A stretch of 64,000 nt of DNA from Streptomyces venezuelae. Its GTDB lineage: Bacteria; Actinomycetota; Actinomycetes; Streptomycetales; Streptomycetaceae. Below the pieces are notes generated by a model. That model ran no database searches. It had not been told where the DNA came from and was given only the letters and a program-made list of their open reading frames with translations. Where the stretch lies: contig NZ_CP029189.1 of the NCBI RefSeq assembly GCF_008642275.1, positions 5,368,501 through 5,432,500 on the forward strand. Reading direction: 5' to 3'. The translations under genes were made by a program, and so were the position numbers. The first letter of the stretch is position 1. Each line of letters begins with the position of its first letter. Of this stretch, positions 47,307 to 55,256 are shown one piece after another.

Positions 47307-48668
47307 TTACAGCTTGGTCCATGCCTCGGTGAGCACCGTGCGCAGGATTCCCTCGATCTCGTCGAAGGTGCCCTGGTCGGCGATCAGCGGCGGCGCGAGC
47401 TGGATGACCGGGTCGCCGCGGTCGTCGGCCCGGCAGTACAGGCCGTTCTCGAAGAGGGCCTTGGAGAGGAAGCCGTAGAGCACGCGCTCCGTCTCCTCGT
47501 CCGTGAAGGATTCCTTGGTGACCTTGTCCTTGACGAGCTCGATGCCGTAGAAGTACCCGTTGCCGCGTACGTCGCCGACGATCGGCAGGTCGTGCAGCTT
47601 CTTCAGCGTCGAGAAGAAGGCGTCCTCGTTGTCCAGCACGTGCTGGTTGAGGCCTTCCTTGTCGAAGATGTCGAGGTTGGCCAGCGCCACCGCGGAGGAC
47701 ACCGGGTGTCCGCCGAAGGTGTAGCCGTGCAGGAAGGTGTTGTCACCCTTGTAGAACGGCTCGGCGATGCGGTCCGAGACGATGCAGGCGCCGATCGGGG
47801 AGTAGCCCGAGGTCATGCCCTTCGCGCAGGTGATCATGTCCGGCACGTAGCCGAACTTGTCGCAGGCGAACATCGTGCCGAGGCGGCCGAAGGCGCAGAT
47901 CGTCTCGTCGGAGACGAGGAGCACGTCGTACTCGTCGCAGATCTCGCGGACCCGCTGGAAGTACCCGGGCGGCGGCGGGAAGCAGCCACCGGCGTTCTGC
48001 ACCGGCTCCAGGAAGACGGCGGCGACGGTGTCGGCACCCTCGAACAGGATCTCCTGCTCGATCTGGTCGGCGCACCAGCGGCCGAACGCCTCCGGGTCGT
48101 CGCCGTAGATCGGGGCGCGGTAGATGTTGGTGTTCGGCACCTTGTGCGCGCCGGGGACCAGCGGCTCGAAGGGGGCCTTGAGGGCCGGCAGGCCCGTGAT
48201 GGACAGGGCGCCCTGCGGGGTGCCGTGGTAGGCCACCGCACGCGAGATGACCTTGTACTTGGTGTGCTTGCCCTGCAGCTTGTAGAACTGCTTGGCGAGC
48301 TTCCAGGCGGTCTCGACGGCCTCGCCGCCACCGGTCGTGAAGAAGACCTTGTTCAGGTCGCCCGGGGCGTAGTCGGCGAGGCGCTCGGCGAGCTCGACGG
48401 CCTTGGGGTGGGCGTACGACCAGATGGGGAAGAACGCGAGTTCCTGGGCCTGCTTGTACGCGACCTCGGCCAGTTCCTTGCGGCCGTGACCGGCGTTGAC
48501 CACGAACAGTCCGGCGAGACCGTCGAGGTAGCGCTTGCCCTTGTCGTCCCAGATATAGGTGCCCTCGCCCCGGACGATGGTGGGGACGGGGGAGTTCTCG
48601 TAGGACGACATGCGGGTGAAGTGCATCCACAAGTGGTCGTACGCGGTCTTGGAGAGGTCCTGGCTCAC
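47307..48668 (-). CDS. Class III aminotransferase (GABA/putrescine type)
   Basis: This 453-residue PLP enzyme has the class III pattern: TTGGGEAVETAWKLAKQFY, VLLVSDETICAFGRLG with the cofactor-contacting Asp, and the PLP Lys in ITCAKGMTSGY. With a neighbouring aldehyde dehydrogenase, an Lrp-type regulator and polyamine-binding proteins, it most likely transaminates putrescine, GABA or a related amine; beta-alanine or other omega-amino acids are possible. The GTG start gives MSQDLSKTAYDHLW. The Lrp gene ends two bases upstream of its start, so they are co-transcribed. Confidence 0.88.
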   Translation of the reverse strand: MSQDLSKTAYDHLWMHFTRMSSYENSPVPTIVRGEGTYIWDDKGKRYLDGLAGLFVVNAGHGRKELAEVAYKQAQELAFFPIWSYAHPKAVELAERLADYAPGDLNKVFFTTGGGEAVETAWKLAKQFYKLQGKHTKYKVISRAVAYHGTPQGALSITGLPALKAPFEPLVPGAHKVPNTNIYRAPIYGDDPEAFGRWCADQIEQEILFEGADTVAAVFLEPVQNAGGCFPPPPGYFQRVREICDEYDVLLVSDETICAFGRLGTMFACDKFGYVPDMITCAKGMTSGYSPIGACIVSDRIAEPFYKGDNTFLHGYTFGGHPVSSAVALANLDIFDKEGLNQHVLDNEDAFFSTLKKLHDLPIVGDVRGNGYFYGIELVKDKVTKESFTDEETERVLYGFLSKALFENGLYCRADDRGDPVIQLAPPLIADQGTFDEIEGILRTVLTEAWTKL

Positions 48669-48670
48669 GG

Positions 48671-49159
48671 TTATCGGGTTCCCCACATGTAGGTCTGCTT
48701 CTTCAGCTTCAGGTAAACGAAGCTTTCGGTTGATCGCACGCCGGGGAGCGTGCGGATCTTCTTGTTGATCGTTTCGAGCAGGTGGTCGTCGTCCTCGCAG
48801 ACGATTTCCACCATCAGGTCGAACGACCCCGCGGTCATGACCACGTACTCGCACTCGGCCATGGCGGTCAGCGCGTCGGCCACCGGGTCGAGGTCGCCCT
48901 CGACGTTGATGCCGACCATGGCCTGCCGTCGCAGGCCCACGGTGAGCGGGTCGGTGACGGCGACGATCTGCATGACGCCCTGGTCGAGCAGTTTCTGCAC
49001 CCGCTGACGCACGGCCGCCTCGGAGAGGCCCACGGCCTTGCCGATCGACGCATAGGGACGGCGACCGTCCTCCTGCAGTTGCTCGATGATCGCCAGGGAC
49101 ACAGCATCGACCGAAGGGGACGGTTGTCTGTTCCTGGAATCTGCGCTTCGACTGACCAC
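48671..49159 (-). CDS. Lrp/AsnC-family regulator
   Basis: The 162-residue protein has an N-terminal winged HTH (LAIIEQLQEDGRRPYASIGKAVGLSEAAVRQRVQKL) and a C-terminal RAM domain (VMTAGSFDLMVEIVCEDDDHLLE). GTG 49159 has GTGAGG upstream; an in-frame longer form from 49237 is less likely. It lies between the aminotransferase (same strand) and the divergent aldehyde dehydrogenase and is a good candidate regulator of both. Confidence 0.9.
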   Translation of the reverse strand: MVSRSADSRNRQPSPSVDAVSLAIIEQLQEDGRRPYASIGKAVGLSEAAVRQRVQKLLDQGVMQIVAVTDPLTVGLRRQAMVGINVEGDLDPVADALTAMAECEYVVMTAGSFDLMVEIVCEDDDHLLETINKKIRTLPGVRSTESFVYLKLKKQTYMWGTR

Positions 49160-49343
49160 GACCTCACTCTGCACGAGGGTCGTCTGTTCCGCAAGGCGTA
49201 ATCGATGAAATCCGTTGTTTGGCAACTCGGATCTCACTGATTTCGTAGGTGGTGGCGTCCGGGTCTGTCGAAAGCCTCCGCCGAGGGGCTAGGCTTTGGT
49301 AAACGTCTCAATCGTTGGACATGTGATCAGGAGTGTGGCTGTA

Positions 49344-50783
49344 GTGACCACCGAACTGCGTCGTCTGCGCAACTACATCGGCGGGGAGTTCAAGGACGCC
49401 GCCGACGGGCGGACCACCGAGGTGGTCAACCCGGCCACCGGCGAGGTGTACGCCACCGCCCCGCTCTCGGGCCAGGCCGATGTGGATGCCGCCATGGCCG
49501 CTGCCGCGGCCGCCTTCCCGGGCTGGCGTGACACCACCCCCGCGGAGCGCCAGAAGGCCCTGCTGAAGATCGCGGACGCCTTCGAGGCGCGTGCGGACGA
49601 GCTCGTCGCCGCCGAGTCGGAGAACACCGGCAAGCCGCTGGCTCTCACGGCCAGCGAGGAGCTGCCCCCGATGGTGGACCAGATCCGCTTCTTCGCGGGT
49701 GCCGCACGGCTCCTGGAGGGCCGTTCGGCCGGCGAGTACATGGAGGGGATGACCTCGATCATCCGCCGTGAGCCGGTCGGTGTCTGTGCCCAGGTCGCGC
49801 CGTGGAACTACCCGATGATGATGGCCGTGTGGAAGTTCGCCCCGGCGATCGCGGCGGGCAACACGGTCGTGCTCAAGCCGTCGGACACCACCCCGGCCTC
49901 CACCGTCCTGATGGCGGAGATCATCGACTCGGTGCTGCCCAAGGGCGTGTTCAACGTCGTCTGCGGTGACCGTGAGACCGGCAAGGCCATGGTCGAGCAC
50001 TCCACCCCGGCGATGGCCTCCATCACCGGCTCGGTGCGTGCGGGCATGCAGGTCGCCGAGAGCGCCTCCAAGGACGTCAAGCGCGTCCACCTGGAGCTCG
50101 GCGGCAAGGCCCCGGTCGTGGTCTTCGAGGACGCCGACATCGCCAAGGCCGTCGAGGACATCGCGGTCGCCGGCTACTTCAACGCCGGCCAGGACTGCAC
50201 GGCCGCCACCCGCGTGCTCGTGCACGAGTCGATCCACGACGAGTTCGTGGCCGCGCTCGCCAAGGCCGCCTCCGACACCAAGACCGGCCAGCCGGACGAC
50301 GAGGACGTGCTGTACGGCCCGCTGAACAACCCGAACCAGCTCAAGCAGGTCGCGGGCTTCATCGAGCGCCTCCCCGCCCACGCCAAGGTCGAGGCGGGTG
50401 GCCACCAGGTCGGCGAGAGGGGCTACTTCTACGCCCCGACCGTGGTCTCCGGCCTCAAGCAGGACGACGAGATCATCCAGAACGAGGTCTTCGGCCCCGT
50501 CATCACCGTCCAGTCCTTCGCGAGCGAGGGCCAGGCCCTGGAGTACGCGAACGGCGTCGAGTTCGCCCTCGCCTCCTCCGTGTGGACCAAGGACCACGGC
50601 CGTGCGATGCGGATGTCCAAGAACCTCGACTTCGGCTGCGTGTGGATCAACACCCACATCCCGCTCGTCGCCGAGATGCCGCACGGCGGCTTCAAGAAGT
50701 CCGGCTACGGCAAGGACCTCTCCGCCTACGGCTTCGAGGACTACACGCGCATCAAGCACGTGATGACCTCGCTCGACGGCTGA
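49344..50783 (+). CDS. Aldehyde dehydrogenase (gamma-aminobutyraldehyde type)
   Basis: The 479-residue NAD(P)-dependent enzyme has APWNYPMMMAVWK, ELGGKAPVVVFEDADI, and the catalytic Cys in GQDCTAATR. Closest in style to gamma-aminobutyraldehyde dehydrogenases (PatD/Prr), which turn the product of putrescine transamination into GABA. GTG 49344 has AGGAG ten bases upstream. It is divergent from the Lrp gene and is followed by a hairpin and a polyamine-binding protein. A paralogue lies at 58070. Confidence 0.88.
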   Translation: MTTELRRLRNYIGGEFKDAADGRTTEVVNPATGEVYATAPLSGQADVDAAMAAAAAAFPGWRDTTPAERQKALLKIADAFEARADELVAAESENTGKPLALTASEELPPMVDQIRFFAGAARLLEGRSAGEYMEGMTSIIRREPVGVCAQVAPWNYPMMMAVWKFAPAIAAGNTVVLKPSDTTPASTVLMAEIIDSVLPKGVFNVVCGDRETGKAMVEHSTPAMASITGSVRAGMQVAESASKDVKRVHLELGGKAPVVVFEDADIAKAVEDIAVAGYFNAGQDCTAATRVLVHESIHDEFVAALAKAASDTKTGQPDDEDVLYGPLNNPNQLKQVAGFIERLPAHAKVEAGGHQVGERGYFYAPTVVSGLKQDDEIIQNEVFGPVITVQSFASEGQALEYANGVEFALASSVWTKDHGRAMRMSKNLDFGCVWINTHIPLVAEMPHGGFKKSGYGKDLSAYGFEDYTRIKHVMTSLDG

Positions 50784-50814
50784 CCGGCCGCATCGATCAC
50801 AGCACAGCGTTGAC

Positions 50815-50851
50815 GGGGCGGGCAGTAGACAACATGTCTATTGCCCGCCCC
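50815..50851 (+). terminator. Hairpin between aldehyde dehydrogenase and binding-protein gene
   Basis: GGGGCGGGCAGTAGACA (50815-50831) pairs with TGTCTATTGCCCGCCCC (50835-50851), 17 bp with one G-T pair and a 3-base loop. An ATG at 50834 lies at the loop, which argues against it as the start of the next gene. Confidence 0.85.
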
Positions 50852-50875
50852 CTCGCGTTCGCCGAGGCTGTGCCC

Positions 50876-52054
50876 ATGCCCGAACTCGCCTTCTCCCGCC
50901 GTTCCGCGCTGTACGGCCTCGGTGCCGCGGGCCTCACGGCCGCCCTCGCCGGCTGCGGCGTGCCCGCCGCCTACGTCCCGGAGGAAGGGCGCGGGGGACC
51001 CGACCGTTCCGAGCGGGACCGCAGTGTCACGTTCTCCAACTGGCCGCTGTACATCGACACCGACGAGGAGGACGAGGAGCGCCGCCCGACGCTGGACGCC
51101 TTCTCGGAGCGCACCGGCATCGAGGTCCGGTACACCGAGGAGATCAACGACAACGACGAGTTCTTCGGCAAGGTCAGCCCGGCCCTGATGAACCGCCAGG
51201 AGACCGGCCACGACCTGATCGTGGTCAGCGACTGGATGGCCGCCCGCTTCGTCCACCTGGGCTGGGCCCAGAAGCTGGACCGGTCGGCCCAGCCCAACGT
51301 GGCCCGGCACCTCGACCCGCAACTGCGTTCCCCCGCCTTCGACGAGGGCCGGCTGCACACCGTCCCCTGGCAGTCGGGGATCACCGGCATCGCCTACAAC
51401 CGCAAAGCCCTCGGCCGGGAGATCAGGTCGGTCAAGGACCTGTGGCAGCCGGACCTGGCGGGCAAGGTCACCCTCTTCTCCGGGCTCGACGAGTCCTTCG
51501 CGCTGCTCATGCAGGGCGACGGCGTGGACGTCACCCGCTGGACCGAGTCCGACTTCCACCGGATGTGCGACCAGGTCGAGAGCATGGTGAAGAAGAAGCA
51601 CATCCGCCGCTTCACCGGCAACGACTACACCTCCGATCTGAGCAAGGGCGATGTCCTCGCCTGCCAGGCCTACTCCGGTGACGCCATCCAGCTCCAGGCC
51701 GACAACCCCGACATCGAGTTCGTCGTCCCGGAAGAAGGGGCCGAACTCTGGGCCGAGAGCCTGCTCGTCCCCAACCTGGCCCGGCACAAGGCCAATGCCG
51801 AGGCCCTCATCGACCACTACTACGCGCCCGAGGTGGCCGCCTCGCTCGCCGCCTCCGTCAACTACGTCTGCCCCGTCCCGGCCGCCCGCGAGGTCCTGGC
51901 CGCCTCCGGTGACCAGGAGACCGCCGAACTCGCCGAGAACCCCCTGATCTTCCCGGACGACGACATGCGCAAGCGGCTGGTCGTGGCCCGGGACATCTCC
52001 TCGGCCGAGCGCCGGTCCCTCGCCAGGCGCTGGAACGCGATCGTCGGCCTCTGA
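50876..52054 (+). CDS. Polyamine ABC transporter substrate-binding protein, copy 1
   Basis: The 392-residue PotD-type lipoprotein has a Tat-like signal (SRRSALYGLGAAGLTAALAGC) with the lipobox Cys. The mature part begins FSNWPLYIDTD and carries RFTGNDYTSDLSKGD, as in spermidine/putrescine-binding proteins. ATG 50876 with GAGG eight bases upstream is chosen. No permease genes are adjacent; it may share PotABC from 61-64 kb. It is closely similar to the second copy at 59657. Confidence 0.88.
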   Translation: MPELAFSRRSALYGLGAAGLTAALAGCGVPAAYVPEEGRGGPDRSERDRSVTFSNWPLYIDTDEEDEERRPTLDAFSERTGIEVRYTEEINDNDEFFGKVSPALMNRQETGHDLIVVSDWMAARFVHLGWAQKLDRSAQPNVARHLDPQLRSPAFDEGRLHTVPWQSGITGIAYNRKALGREIRSVKDLWQPDLAGKVTLFSGLDESFALLMQGDGVDVTRWTESDFHRMCDQVESMVKKKHIRRFTGNDYTSDLSKGDVLACQAYSGDAIQLQADNPDIEFVVPEEGAELWAESLLVPNLARHKANAEALIDHYYAPEVAASLAASVNYVCPVPAAREVLAASGDQETAELAENPLIFPDDDMRKRLVVARDISSAERRSLARRWNAIVGL

Positions 52055-52076
52055 CGGGACGGCGGGAGGCGAGTAT

Positions 52077-52110
52077 TGAACACGTTCAGCAAATTGGCTG
52101 AACGTGTTCA
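52077..52110. promoter_or_regulatory. Double palindromic operator
   Basis: TGAACACGTTCAGC (52077-52090) and GCTGAACGTGTTCA (52097-52110) form a perfect 14-bp inverted repeat, and each arm contains the near-palindrome TGAACACGTTCA. A -10 candidate TAGGCT (52121-52126) lies just downstream and the ATG at 52134 follows with no ribosome-binding site. The -35 would lie inside the right arm, so binding should repress. It looks like a TetR-type operator, but no such regulator is adjacent. Confidence 0.7.
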
Positions 52111-52133
52111 GAAATGGGCGTAGGCTTCCTTCC

Positions 52134-52598
52134 ATGAGCGAGAGAAGCGCCCTTCAGCGGCGTATCCGTGCCTGGTTGACCCTGTTCCTGATCTGCCTGG
52201 TGCTCAGCGGTCTCACGGCCTTCCCCCTGGTCAGTGAGCTTCGTTGGGCCAACGCCCTGGTCGACCACGAGTGGCTGCGACGGGTGGGCGACGGACTGGA
52301 GCGGGCCGACGCCGACTACCCCTTCCTCCTCTACGGAACCGACTGGCTCGCCTTCGCCCACCTCGTCATCGCCGTCTTCTTCTACGGGGTCCACCGCGAC
52401 CCGGTACGCAACATCTGGATCGTCGAAGCCGGCATGATCGCCTGCGCCGGAGTGATACCGCTGGCCCTGATATGCGGCCCGATCCGGGGCATCCCCTTCT
52501 GGTGGAGCGTCATCGACATGTCGTTCGGCGTCTTCGGCGTGATCCCCCTGCTGGTCCTCCACCGCATGATCAAGCGCCTTGAGGCCATGCCCGCGTGA
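52134..52598 (+). CDS. Small conserved membrane protein
   Basis: The 154-residue protein has about four membrane helices (LTLFLICLVLSGLTAFPLV, WLAFAHLVIAVFFYGV, AGMIACAGVIPLALICG, SFGVFGVIPLLVLH). I recognise no catalytic motif. Similar proteins occur widely in bacteria as unnamed membrane proteins. Its promoter overlaps the double palindrome, so it is probably tightly controlled and perhaps leaderless. Confidence 0.75.
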   Translation: MSERSALQRRIRAWLTLFLICLVLSGLTAFPLVSELRWANALVDHEWLRRVGDGLERADADYPFLLYGTDWLAFAHLVIAVFFYGVHRDPVRNIWIVEAGMIACAGVIPLALICGPIRGIPFWWSVIDMSFGVFGVIPLLVLHRMIKRLEAMPA

Positions 52599-52685
52599 CG
52601 CCGGCGGCCGCCTGCACCAACAGGGTCAGCCCCCGGTCCTGCAGACGGGCATCCGCGGTGCGGACCCGCTCGCCGAAGGCCCGTA

Positions 52686-53375
52686 TCACCGCCCGAGCCC
52701 GGCCCGTACGGCCGTCAGCGCGTCCAGCCGGTTCGTGGTGATCGCGTCGACCCCCGCCGCAACGAGGCTCTTCATCGTCCGCCGGGTGTCCGCGGTCCAG
52801 GCCGACACCAGCAGCCCTTCCCGGTGGAGCGCGTCCACCAGGTCCCGGCTCACCACTCCGAAGCGGTAGTTGAGCCAGCGCGGTGCCACGGCGTCGATCA
52901 GTGTCCGCCGCGGCGGACACAGCGAGGTCCAGGTCAGCGCGATCTCCGCGCCCGGATCGGCGGCGCGGACCGCCAGCATCGTGTTCGGCCCCGCGCAGTA
53001 GTACGTCCGCTCGCGCGCCCCGCAGTCGCGGACCTCGCCCACGACGATGCGCACCGCCTCGGGGGTGGCGCCGGGCAGGTCGAGCATCAGCCGGCCCGGC
53101 CCGGCGGCCGTCAGGGCGTCGCGCAGCGTCGGAACCCCGCCCAGCGTCAGCGCCTTCAGCTGCGGGGCCGTGACGTCGTCGAGGCGGACATCGTGGCCCC
53201 ACAGCCGCTGGAGCGTTTCGTCGTGGAGGAGCACCGGCACTCCGTCCCTGGTCAGCCGTACGTCGATCTCGACGGCGTCCGCCCCGCGCGCGAAGGCGGA
53301 GCGGATCGAGGCCAGGGTGTTCTCACGGACACGGTAGGGATCGCCGCGGTGGCCGACGGCAGTCAGAGTGCTCAT
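52686..53375 (-). CDS. Glycerophosphodiester phosphodiesterase
   Basis: The 229-residue protein shows the GDPD motifs GHRGDPYRVREN, EIDVRLTRDGVPVLLHD, and the late AWTADTRRTMKSLVAAGVDAITTN. It hydrolyses glycerophosphodiesters to glycerol-3-phosphate and an alcohol. No signal peptide is seen, so it is cytoplasmic. The gene stands alone. Confidence 0.9.
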   Translation of the reverse strand: MSTLTAVGHRGDPYRVRENTLASIRSAFARGADAVEIDVRLTRDGVPVLLHDETLQRLWGHDVRLDDVTAPQLKALTLGGVPTLRDALTAAGPGRLMLDLPGATPEAVRIVVGEVRDCGARERTYYCAGPNTMLAVRAADPGAEIALTWTSLCPPRRTLIDAVAPRWLNYRFGVVSRDLVDALHREGLLVSAWTADTRRTMKSLVAAGVDAITTNRLDALTAVRAGLGR

Positions 53376-53411
53376 GTGCCCATTGTCGGGCCCGCAGTTG
53401 CCGGGGACGCG

Positions 53412-54437
53412 TCAGCGCGCGAGCCATTCGGCGGTGTAGGCGTCGATCTCCGCGGTCAGCTTCGCCTTGCCGGCCGGGTCCAGGAAGGAGGCCTCGACGG
53501 CGTTCTTGGCGAGCTGCGCGAGCCCGCGCTCGTCGAGGTCGAGGAGGCGGGCGGCCACCGCGTACTCGTTGTTGAGGTCGGAGCCGAACATCGGCGGGTC
53601 GTCGCTGTTGATGGTGACGAGCACGCCCGCCGCGACCATCTCCTTGACCGGGTGCCGGTCGAGGTCGGTCACCGCGCGGGTCGCGATGTTGGAGGTCGGG
53701 CAGACCTCCAGCGCGATGCGGTGCTCGGCGAGGTACGCGAGCAGCTCCGGGTCCTGGGTCGCGCTGGTGCCGTGGCCGATGCGCTCGGCGCCGAGCTCAC
53801 GGATGGCGTCCCAGATCGTCTCCGGGCCGGTGGTCTCGCCGGCGTGCGGGACGCTGCGCAGACCGGCGGCGCGGGCGGCGTCGAAGTACGGCTTGAACTG
53901 CGGGCGCGGGACACCGATCTCGGGACCGCCGAGGCCGAAGGAGACCAGGCCCTCGGGGTGCAGGTCGACGGCGAGCCGGGCGGTCTCGGCGGCGGCCTCC
54001 AGGCCGGCCTCGCCGGGAATGTCGAAGCACCAGCGCAGGATGACGCCGAGTTCGGCCTCGGCGGCCCGGCGGGCGTCCTCGATGGCCTCCATGAAGGCCT
54101 TCTCGTCGATGCCGCGACGGGTGGAGGAGTACGGGGTGATGGTCAGCTCGGCGTAGCGGATGTTCTGCCGGGCCATGTCGCGGGCGACCTCGAAGGTGAG
54201 GGTGCGCACGTCGTCCGGGGTGCGGACCAGGTCGACCACCGACAGGTAGACCTCGATGAAGTGGGCGAAGTCGGTGAAGGTGAAGTAGTCGGCGAGGGCC
54301 TCGGGGTCGGTGGGGACCTTCGAGTCGGGGTGCCGGGAGGCGAGCTCGGCCACGATGCGCGGGGATGCCGAGCCGACGTGGTGGACGTGGAGTTCGGCCT
54401 TGGGCAGCCCCGCGATGAAGGGGTGCAGGTCGGTCAT
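53412..54437 (-). CDS. add: Adenosine deaminase
   Basis: The 341-residue amidohydrolase has the N-terminal metal site ELHVHHVGS (HxH), the substrate region GPEIG, the catalytic HAGET, IGHGT, and the late SDDPPMF. It deaminates adenosine. The N-terminal motif has HHVGS where many family members have HLDGS or HLEGS. Start ATG 54437 gives MTDLHPFIAGLPKAEL. The DUF4190 gene is divergent. Confidence 0.9.
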   Translation of the reverse strand: MTDLHPFIAGLPKAELHVHHVGSASPRIVAELASRHPDSKVPTDPEALADYFTFTDFAHFIEVYLSVVDLVRTPDDVRTLTFEVARDMARQNIRYAELTITPYSSTRRGIDEKAFMEAIEDARRAAEAELGVILRWCFDIPGEAGLEAAAETARLAVDLHPEGLVSFGLGGPEIGVPRPQFKPYFDAARAAGLRSVPHAGETTGPETIWDAIRELGAERIGHGTSATQDPELLAYLAEHRIALEVCPTSNIATRAVTDLDRHPVKEMVAAGVLVTINSDDPPMFGSDLNNEYAVAARLLDLDERGLAQLAKNAVEASFLDPAGKAKLTAEIDAYTAEWLAR

Positions 54438-54547
54438 GGGGGTGCCTCCGGGAGGACGCGGGTGCGGGCAGGACGGGATTCATCGTAGGCACGCCCGTGA
54501 CTGTCGGTGGCAGCGCTTAGCATGGCTGTACGAGAGGGGGGCGCCGT

Positions 54548-55246
54548 ATGACCGACAGCAGTCCCGAGCCGAGAGACCCGTGGGCGCCGCCGGAGCGGCC
54601 GGCGGTCGAGCTGGGCAAGCAGCAGGGGGTGCCGGGCTCGCCGGGCGTGTCGGGCCCGCCGTCCGTACACGACCAGCCGACCCTCGCCGGGATGCCCGGC
54701 GACCAGTTCCCCCCGTCCGCACCGGCTCCGGCGCAGACGGCGACGCCGACTCCGCCCCCGATGACCGGCCCGCCCGCGTCCGCGGCGTACGGGTATCCGG
54801 CCCAGCCGGGCTACGGATACCCCGGCGACGCCGGATACCCCGCCCAGACCGGCCACCCGGGGTATCCCGGTTACCCGGGCTATCCGGGACACCCGGGCCA
54901 GGGCGGATACCCGCTGCCCTACGGGGCGCAGCGCAGCAACGGCTTCGGCATCACCGCGCTCGTCCTCGGGATACTCGCGGTCATCGGCTGCATCACCAGC
55001 TTTTTCGCCGTGGTGCTCGGGATAGCCGCGGTCGTCTTCGGCGCCCTGGGCCGGGGCAAGGCCCGCCGCGGCGAGGCCGACAACGGCGGGATGGCGCTCG
55101 CCGGCATCATCCTGGGCGCGGTCGGCATCGTGCTGGGCGCCCTGATGATCGCGCTCATGTTCATCGGCTTCATGGACCGGGATGCCGAAGAGGACTCGCA
55201 CTACGACAGCCCGTACGACAACTCGCAGGTGCGCGAGAAGGTCTGA
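54548..55246 (+). CDS. DUF4190 membrane protein with Pro/Gly/Tyr-rich N-terminus
   Basis: The 232-residue protein has a disordered N-terminal half rich in Pro, Gly and Tyr, with repeats such as GYPGYPGYPGHPG at ~95-120. Two membrane helices (ALVLGILAVIGCITSFFAVV and ALAGIILGAVGIVLGALMIA) match DUF4190. The tail is acidic. Function is unknown. Convergent with the Ro60 gene. Confidence 0.85.
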   Translation: MTDSSPEPRDPWAPPERPAVELGKQQGVPGSPGVSGPPSVHDQPTLAGMPGDQFPPSAPAPAQTATPTPPPMTGPPASAAYGYPAQPGYGYPGDAGYPAQTGHPGYPGYPGYPGHPGQGGYPLPYGAQRSNGFGITALVLGILAVIGCITSFFAVVLGIAAVVFGALGRGKARRGEADNGGMALAGIILGAVGIVLGALMIALMFIGFMDRDAEEDSHYDSPYDNSQVREKV

Positions 55247-55256
55247 CCCGGCCGCC

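Noticed and set aside
50834..50876. Upstream ATG at 50834 as start of the first PotD-like protein
   Set aside because: It lies at the loop of a strong hairpin and has no ribosome-binding site; ATG 50876 has GAGG at good distance and begins a normal Tat/lipoprotein signal.
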